From Isoetes taiwanensis (lineage: Eukaryota > Streptophyta > Lycopodiopsida > Isoetales > Isoetaceae): 64,000 bases of DNA. Where the stretch lies: NCBI GenBank assembly GCA_021234155.1, contig JAJEKV010000020.1, forward strand, positions 19,891,018 through 19,955,017, read 5' to 3'. Under the pieces are notes generated by a model. It ran no database searches. It worked only from the letters and a program-made list of their open reading frames with translations, and had not been told where the DNA came from. Positions within the stretch are counted from its first letter, which is position 1. Each line of letters starts with the position of its first letter. The position numbers and the translations under genes were made by a program. This document shows positions 56,633 through 64,000 of the stretch, piece after piece.

Positions 56633-58007
56633 AAAACTGTCACGAATCTACGCAGAAACAAGGGAGAATACATGAGAAATACGTGAGAAATATGCAAAAA
56701 ATACAGTGGAACACTGGAAATATTTGATAGATTAGATCACAATACAAGGACTTGAGCTAGAAGGCTCAAGACTGGTGTTGAACTAGAATGGTTTGACAAG
56801 AACGAGACTCCTCTATATATATCTAGACCAATGGCCACTATCGCACCACTTCAATGGATGAAATCGTGCCAAGTGTCACACATGCATCTAGGTTCTGAAA
56901 TGTTCTAGAAACTCCTGGAACCCAATAGGTATATAAGGAAGATGCCAGTGGTAGCAGCACCACAAGGGTTTCAAAAGTAGCAACAACAATAGCGGTACCT
57001 GGAGGGATTGCACTAGCAGCAACAATAGCTAATGTTCCACTTGCATGAAGAGTTATAGCACAGATAATTGTTGCATTATAGTAGATAATACAACTATTCA
57101 GTTTCGCACGTCATCTATCAAAGTTTTGAGTAGATTTTGAGGAAAATCCTTACCTTACTTTAGACCAGTGTTAGCGGTCCTAGTAGTGTTTCTTATGTCT
57201 CTCACCTGACAAGCTCTTGGCGGAATGTCCTACTGTAGTGTAGTGCTGTAAGGTCATAGTCCACATATATAGAGATGCCTTTTGACTTCATTCCATGATG
57301 GAGTATGGCACTCTGACTACTGAATTTGCCACTTGAAGAGGACAATTGCCTTAATCTTCTCCTTGGGATCTTCATGTATCTCCTCAATGAGGCCTCAAAT
57401 CACTACATCATGGCACCTATATCTCTGCTCTTGTTGCTCATTGAGTGCTTATCTAGTATCCTCTGTCCAATGGGTTGATGCAATGAAGGTTTTGGCTTGG
57501 TGGGTCGGCTGCTTGGGGTATTGTGTCGGTTTGTGTTTTTGTGCTAGTGGTTGGCTCTTATGCTGAGCGTATAGGGCCTTCCCGAGGTAGCTCAACATGG
57601 GCAGTAGCTGCAACATCTACTCTTGCCTTCAACTTTTGAGGTTGGGAGTTTAGCTCACGGTGCTTCAATGCTTCATTGCCTGCTTCTGCAATCCATGCAC
57701 AGAGTAATATAACTACTCATGAGCCTTGGCATGCAACTCTTTGCCTTACGAGGTGAACATCTTTTTCAACTGTTGCATGGTCACGACAGGAGGAACCTTC
57801 TTCTAACCTTTGAAACCTGGAGGTCGCCAGTATCTGAAATAGAATTTATCTTCTGCAGGGTATTATTCTATCTTGCAAAGGCTGTTAGCTAATGGCCATC
57901 TCTATAATCTCCGTATGGAGTTTTGCTATGACCTCCCTAATTTCCTGCTCAAAGTGTTCCTTACCTTGGACCACAATGTCCAGCCTTTTTATGTTGTATC
58001 CAGATCT
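56633..58007. other. unassigned DNA
   Basis: A possible promoter-like ctctatatatatctagacc is at 56812-56830. An open frame on minus at 57387-57202 is not recognised. No LTR pair was found. Confidence 0.35.
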
Positions 58008-58015
58008 GCACGGAG

Positions 58016-58613
58016 CAGGGAATAAATTACTAATCGCATATTTCTTATTAGCCAGAACTTTAGCTAAACTTGCTAGATATTAATCCCAAAACTCTGTGGT
58101 TTAGCTAAACTCTACACATTTTTCCTCTCATACTTTCTAGCGTTTAGCTAAACTAACCCAAACATCAACCCAAAAATTTCTATGGTATGACCAACAGAAA
58201 ATATTAAGCCAAATTACTATACTTTTTCTCAATATATTCCATTTATTTTGGTCATTTTCTTTGTGAAAAAATTCTAAAATAATGCTAACTAGCAAAGTCT
58301 AGGACTCAAATTAATTCATAATGCTAGAAACTAAATTACTAATCCTATATTTCATATAAATTAGAATGATGTTAGCTAAACTGGCCCGAAATTCATTCTA
58401 AAAGTTTCTATGGTTTAGCTAAACAATACAAAATTTCACTCTCTTACTTTCTAGCATTTGGCTAAAGAGCTCCAAGGTTGGTGCAGTCCCGAAAAAAGTT
58501 AAGCTAAAATTATTATTTTTTCCCAATTTTTTCCATTTACTTTAGCCAAATTATTTTGAAAATGTGCTAAAAAATCGCCAAATAGCTAAGTTTAGCCCTT
58601 AAATTATTCCATG
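58016..58613. mobile_element. hAT-like MITE, copy 2
   Basis: 598 bp with ends CAGGGAATAAATTA and TAAATTATTCCATG, flanked by a perfect 8-bp duplication GCACGGAG at 58008-58015 and 58614-58621. The interior has the same tttagctaaact texture as copy 1 (25830-26317), including the shared end gctaagtttagcc. Non-coding. Confidence 0.88.
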
Positions 58614-58621
58614 GCACGGAG

Positions 58622-59233
58622 GTCGGTAATATCCAATCTAGTCTGATAATGTTCAGACTATGTAAGCTGAAAGAAGCAAGCTGCTGCATACGCAACTCAA
58701 TGCCAGATATGCACTGTTTCTTTACGCCTATCTGCTTGATTAATTGTGTGGATGCAGAAGACTCTATTTGCTCAATAAAGTCGCCAGCTTAGCTTTAAGG
58801 TCTTCAACATTTGTCTGGCTTTGTTTCCAAGGATCTTCAGACAGAGATCTGCAATTCCTTGTGAGCGACTTGCTGCGAGCTTCAATTGGCAGTCATAGGC
58901 CTGCCTTGCCAAGCGTGTTACATCTGCCTTTTCCCTTGTTGCTTTTCTTAATCTAGGCCTGTCAATCTTGCAGTATGGTCCATTTCATGTAGTGGAATGG
59001 AGTCTATGATAGTCTTTAGCAAAAGTTTGCCTGCCATAGTGGATGTACCCTTGGGGTGGCTATGATTCTATGGGTATGTCCATGGGGGTTGGGGAGAAAA
59101 TTGGGGATGATGTGCCCATTTGGAGGAGGGGGCTAGAAATGGGGGTCTAAGACTGAATGTAATCAAGGGGAGGAAGCCAAGAAACTGATGGAGTAGATTA
59201 ATCTGACCATAAGTGATGCTTTCTCTAGGGGTT
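58622..59233. other. unassigned DNA
   Basis: No gene recognised. Confidence 0.35.
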
Positions 59234-60430
59234 CAATTCAAGGGGTGGGAGATTTGATTCTTGCTACTTGGTGGGAGGTTTGATTCTTGCTATCGCAAGA
59301 ATCCTATTAGAATGAGGTGGAATGAATTAGGAGCTTAGAGCTTTTAGTATCCTGACTAAAAGCACTCCTAAGCAACCTACTCTGTGGATTTTGATCGAGT
59401 AATACAAACTCCACGCACAACGCATTTTATTTATAGAAGAAGAAGAAGAAGAGATTTTAACGTCACGCCACAAGGCAGACTCTACGTACAATGCATTATA
59501 TTTATACAAGGGTGTGGATTTGGATTTACAACGCATTTTATTTTGCACAAGATTGTTGTATGTAGCAAATGTGTAGTCAAAGTGAAATTGTTGTATGTGG
59601 CAAATGCGCAGTCAGAGTGGGTCTGACTAAGAACCCTAGAGAGCGACAAAGTGGTTATAAACAGTAGAAAGAAAACGTGAACAAGAAACTTTAGAGAGAG
59701 CATGGTTTTAGAGAGAGAACGTGAGCAAGAAACTTTAGAAAGAGCATGGTTTCTGGAAAAATCTAGAGAGAGGATACGAGAAAGCAACTAGAGGAAGAGT
59801 GAAGGAGGCAAGGAATGCTAGAGAGAGAATGTGGGTTGTATGAGAGCTAGAAAGAGTACATAGGGTTCTGGGGGGATTCAACCCTAAGGGTGGGAGGTTC
59901 GGTTCTTACTACCACGGAATTCCTTTTAGGATGATGGGGAATGGATCAGGAACTCAGAATTAGTAGCTTAGCTAAAAGCACTCCTAAACAACCTACTCTA
60001 TGGATTTTGGACCAAATGGTACAAACTCCATGCAGTACGCATTTTATTTGGACAAGATTGTAGATTTTGGGTCACGACGCATTTTATTCGTACAAGATTG
60101 TTGTATGTGGCAAATGCATAGTCAGAGTGGGTTTTGATTAAAACACTTAGAGAGAGAGAAAATGCTCGAAAACACTAGTAAGGAAATGCGAGCCAGAAAC
60201 TTTAGAGAGAGTGTGATTTTTAGGAAAATCTAGAGGAAAAGAACGGAGGAAGAAACTTTCGAGAGAACGTGGTTTCGAGGAAAATCTGGAGAGAGAACAT
60301 GGGAAAGCAATTAGAGGAAGAGTGAAGGAGGCAAGGAATGCTAGGGAGGGAACGTGGGTTGTAGGAAAGCTAGAGAGAGAATGTGGGCAAGGTGCTAGAG
60401 CGAGAATGTGGGCAAGGTGCTAGAGAAGGA
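59234..60430. repeat. tandem duplication, about 640-bp unit
   Basis: Two imperfect copies, 59234-59874 and 59875-60430. Each contains taaaagcactcctaa, caacctactct, acaaactccacgca, aacgcattttat, then a GAGAGA-rich stretch with smaller repeats (aagaaactttagagagagca, gaaaatctagagagagaac). Non-coding. Confidence 0.7.
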
Positions 60431-60775
60431 GTAGTTGTTATTTATGACAATGGCTTAATAACCCTTGGTTGGGTTACCTATAATTGATTTTACATGTGTT
60501 GTATTTATGTTTTGTTTTTAATATGGGCCAATATGTAGTACAATAACAAGGGTCCAGTGGGATTTGATGTGGATGCACAAATCACTATCCCTAAGACAAT
60601 AGAGCATACCCCTGAATGACTAGATTATTAATTAAAAAAAAATACAAATTTAATAGAAAGAATAAGAACGTTAGTTTGTTGGTTGCACTGGTTAAAGCAT
60701 TGTTATTAGAATATTGAATTATTAGAGGTTCACGTCTCCATATCTCAAAATCTAAAAGCTTAGGCGAACTCGAAT

Positions 60776-60860
60776 AGAATAGAATAGAATGTATTTTTAT
60801 CATCGACAGAGACCAATTGGCTTATAGGATCCAAAAAAAAAGAGAGCATCAAGCGTATTA
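60776..60860 (-). mobile_element. LINE 3' end fragment (family L-A)
   Basis: Tandem AGAAT units (60776-60791) followed by tttttatcatcgacagagac and ccaattggcttatagg: the same terminal pentamer run and 3' end as at 62041. Only about 85 bp. Confidence 0.6.
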
Positions 60861-61126
60861 CTATCATAGAGATGAGTTCCAGTATTCCAAAATCTTAGCG
60901 AACATGTATTCCATATTTCAAAATTATAGGCGCCCCTAGTCATAAATGACCATAATCGAAACAAAAGGCACCTAGGGATCCTAACATATGATCTGGGCCA
61001 TAGGATGGACATATTTGATGACTGAGGTAGTCTAGGATGCCAAGTCCCCTTGTTTGATTTGGGCTTCATGCCCTTATCATTATATCGTCACATGGCCCTT
61101 GGCAGTCTCTGTGGACGTGAAATTAT

Positions 61127-61172
61127 ATCTACCTACGTACCTACCTACTTATCTATCTACCTACCTATAATT
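61127..61172. repeat. CTAC/CTAT microsatellite
   Basis: Imperfect tetranucleotide run (ctacctacgtacctacctac, then ttatctatctacc). Confidence 0.8.
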
Positions 61173-61380
61173 TAGCAAACAATTTTGCAAAGACAAAAGT
61201 TTTGTTTGTTTTCTCATGGCATAGATTCTACATGAGACAGAAAGTCTTCCATGTTGTAGTTACATTTCTAAGGATTGGTTGCAAATGTAGCTTTATGATT
61301 GACCATATTAGACATACCTACTTAGCATCTTAGTTTGGGCAGTTCCTTTGTACGGTATAAAGGTGTGCAACTGTAGATCC

Positions 61381-61690
61381 ATTGATAATAGTAGCTACAT
61401 GGAATTGTATGGATCATGTTATTCTTGGATGATGTATATAAGTCAACTCCATAGTTTTATATCCAAACCTCCTGTAAACAAAGTAATTTGCTATGTGTTG
61501 GAGTATGTGTAATGGGCACACATGAAGAATGACTCAGTGGAGGAGTGCTGAAAGCCCATCAAAGGGCCGGTAGCTCAGTGGTAGAGGCCATCAACAGCTC
61601 AAAATATATAATAGCTACATGGAATAGTACGGAGCATGTCAAAGACTTTCTCAGATGATGTACTAGAAGTCAAGCCCATAGTTCTATAAT
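61381..61690. repeat. diverged direct repeat with tRNA 5'-half-like insert
   Basis: About 110 bp (aatagtagctacatggaatt..., ...gatgatgtatataagtcaa) at 61385-61470 recur at 61608-61690. Between them, 61564-61592 reads gggccggtagctcagtggta: it holds a good A box (TAGCTCAGTGG) like the 5' half of a tRNA, but no B box or second half follows. It is too incomplete to call a tRNA gene. Confidence 0.4.
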
Positions 61691-62040
61691 TCTCTTGCAG
61701 CTAATAAGATTCCTCGCCATGGGCCAGCAAAAACTTAAAAAACATAGGGAAAGAAATAACTTTATCACTGGATGGTTCAAGGCCATTTATTATAACAATA
61801 TGGAGCTTATGTAGCTAAGATAATATCTAGAAGGCATGCTTAGGAATGCTTGTACATTGGAAAGGATTAAGAGAGTGCATTATACGGAAAAAAATAAACC
61901 CTGTGTCACATGGATATATCTTAGTATACTTGACGCACTAGACAATTGCATCCACCTGGACATGCGAATGTTGCTAGCTGTGTTCTCTTGTCTACTCCAA
62001 CTAAAGTAGTTGCGTTAGCATCTTATATTCTTAAGGTCTT
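61691..62040. other. unassigned DNA
   Basis: Nothing recognised. Confidence 0.35.
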
Positions 62041-64000
62041 AGAATAGAATAGAATAGAATAGAATAGGTTTTTAGCGTCCACGGAGACCAATTGGCCTAT
62101 GGGACCCAAACAAAAAGAGAGCAAACAAGCATACATCGGGGATTAAAAACCCCGCCCGAAGGGTTTTCGAGGGAAAAACCTTAGCATAATAATAAGCCTC
62201 GCCGGGCACAATCGCATAAATTGCATAGGACAGTTCAATACCGCCCCGTAGGACACAAACGCAGTCCGCGGCATCCACAACCTCCTCGGAGGTATGACCC
62301 CAACAAACCCACCGACGCCGTGAGCCAATAACCGATGCAACGGCTGGCCGTGCACTAGTAATCGAACATATCGCTTCCTGATATGGGCAAATGCCGGGCG
62401 TGTCCGGAGGGCATGACATTCATCCTCAATCGCGCCTCGGTGGCAACACGGCAAAGCCTTTGCTCTCCGCGGCTTCACGAGCCCAACGCCTGTTTCAATG
62501 CGGAGGGCGATGTGCCCCCGCTTGAATGGAAGCTATAAGCCCTCTGCGTTTCTTCATGGGTAGCCGGGTGTACAAGTATCGGTGTGGGCCTCTTGTGAGC
62601 CTAGGGATTGACTTGTCTGCCGATAGTGTGCCGCCTTAACATGTGTCGAGCCTCTCGTGATCCCACAACCGCGAAGGAAAGTAGCATCAAGGTATAGTTT
62701 AAGTGCCTCGCGATCTTTCTTTGTCCCGACTGACACATCGCTTGCCCGCGACACCCCAATGGAGTGGAGAACCACCGAGCCCGCTTGTCTTTCCAGCCAG
62801 GATTTCGGCGCGCTGGGGACCCATTGCCGCGGGCCAAAGCAAGGCGGGGCAAGCGTGTATCAGCCATAGCGACCACCTTTTGGAAGTAAACGATATGGCG
62901 CTCCAATGCAGCCCGTTGAAGGGGTAGAAATCCTCGCTCCTGGAGTAGGATCCGGTACGGAATCGTGGACTTCACCCCCGTGGCCCGTGCCAAGAAGGCC
63001 GCCTCGCGACCGCCGAGGTCATTCCGTGTGTTGAGGGATATCACCGGACCCCAAACTTCGCCCCATACAAAAGGGCCGGCTCAACCAAGGCCCTAAACAA
63101 ATGTGATCGGTGACCCTGTGCATACAACTCGCCTTTGTGGTCGCATTTTGTTCTCGCATGGCATATAGTGCTTTCCAACCCGCAGGGACCCGCAACCCGA
63201 TAGCCGCGATCCCAATGGGTGGTAGTTGAGAACTCAATCCCCAAGTACTTGTAGGTCGGAGCCACCTCTACCTCCCCTTGCCCCCGGTAAGTGAATGTGG
63301 GAAGCCTTGGTCGACGGGATGATGCAACTAGCAAACACCCTAGTTTTGGCCAAGTTAACTTGCATGCCGCTGAATTGGCAAAAAGTGTCAAGAGCATCCA
63401 GTGGACGCTGCATGTCCTCCGGAGTATAGGCCATGAGGTTGACATCGCCAAGATATATGAGTTGCCGGATTGTGTGATGCATGATATGTGCGCCGCACCT
63501 CCATGCTCGTCGAGAGCCAATCTTCCAACCGATCAATGTAGAGGCCAAAGAGTGTGGGGAGAGGGGCAACCCCGACGCGACTCCAATGCTACCGGGTCAC
63601 CGGCCGTGGCGGGCTGATGTGATACGGCCCGAGCATGCCTCGACAAACAGCCTATATAATCGTGATTCTCGCAAGTCCGTGGGGTCCCTACCGCCGCACC
63701 GGCCCCATAGCTTATTGCGGGTAATCGCGGTCAATGCCTTTGCAAAATCCATTAAACAACAAGACAGTGTTCCGCCGGCGATTCCTCGCTATCTTCAATC
63801 AATGTGCGCAGAGTGAAGATATGATCAATGGTGGAATGTCCGGGCCTAAAACCCCGCCTCGGTAAGAGCTCGCGACCTCCGCTTCCTCCGCCCATATTGT
63901 CACCGCCGCTCAAGGATGCCACCAACGATTTTGCAAAAAGAGAGAGCTGACCATAATAGTGCGGTAGTTGGCCGGACATTGAGGGTCCCCCGCTTTGTAT
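62041..64000 (-). mobile_element. LINE, RT to 3' end, cut by window edge
   Basis: On the minus strand, in changing frames: GFRPGHSTIDHIFTLRTLIE (near 63860); DFAKALTAI (63755), the first catalytic Asp region; GLPLSP (63560); YLGDVNLMAY (63455), a damaged YADD box; FSGMQVNLAKTRVF; YKYLGIEFS; HLFRALVEPALLYGAKFGV (63100); and VKSTIPYRILLQERGFLPLQ downstream. This is a non-LTR reverse transcriptase and its C-terminal region. The copy ends at 62041-62066 in tandem AGAAT units (TATTC on the coding strand), a short-repeat tail instead of poly(A). It is GC-richer than its surroundings, with several frameshifts. It is the best preserved member of the family seen at 2240, 13089, 14061, 48358 and 60776. 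Confidence 0.85.

Noticed and set aside
63291-63816. Plus-strand frames of 108 and 111 codons
   Set aside because: Antisense to the LINE reverse transcriptase, whose motifs are clear on minus.

Overview
The window is nuclear DNA of a land plant. The evidence is spliceosomal GT-AG introns, copia and Ty3/gypsy LTR retrotransposons primed by plant-type initiator-tRNA-Met primer sites (TGGTATCAGAGC), a MULE transposase, hAT and Harbinger MITEs, a PPR fragment and a plant-type CDT2 gene. Gene density is about one intact gene in 64 kb. Almost everything else is nested, decayed mobile DNA, so a large repeat-rich genome is likely. The lineage cannot be fixed from the sequence. The very short introns (54-89 bp) of the one intact gene are a clue, not a proof.

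Layout. 1-3400: unassigned DNA plus a LINE fragment. 3.4-7.7 kb: three very long purine/pyrimidine tracts (two purine, one pyrimidine on +) that share a tail motif. 7.9-13.1 kb: LTR retroelement A1 on the minus strand (partial LTR, PBS, leader, a histone-H3-like reading frame, three spaced inverted repeats, and an unrecognised ORF called here ORFX). 13.1-15.4 kb: tandemly duplicated LINE segment. 16.7-17.9 kb: retroposed transcript with a 15-bp target duplication. 22.4-38.6 kb: a MULE transposase gene split by a second member of the same LTR family (A2, about 14.6 kb between 23425 and 38031). A2 holds ORFX, the same kind of inverted-repeat triplet, and other nested pieces: a gypsy gag-pro fragment, a chromodomain integrase end, a hAT MITE and a foldback element. 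39.4-41.8 kb: Harbinger-like and hAT-like elements. 41.86-44.25 kb: the intact 16-exon CDT2 gene. 46.9-48.2 kb: PPR and SPC12 pseudogene pieces. 48.4-56.6 kb: a four-level nest (LINE, then copia, then Ty3/gypsy, then L1). 58.0 kb: second hAT MITE. 59.2-60.4 kb: tandem repeat. 62.0-64.0 kb: degraded LINE running off the window.

How things fit together. CDT2 is predicted to be a CUL4-DDB1 substrate receptor. It has WD40 repeats, two WDxR boxes and a C-terminal PIP box, and a hAT element ends 88 bp before its ATG. The most unusual item is in A1: between the primer site and the inverted-repeat array lies a reading frame that begins with an almost exact histone H3 tail and ends with an H3 core, with a long charged insertion between them. 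Sister element A2 has the same leader, repeats and ORFX but lacks the histone part. Gene capture by the retroelement is therefore the simplest explanation. The frame is now broken by one stop and two frameshifts.
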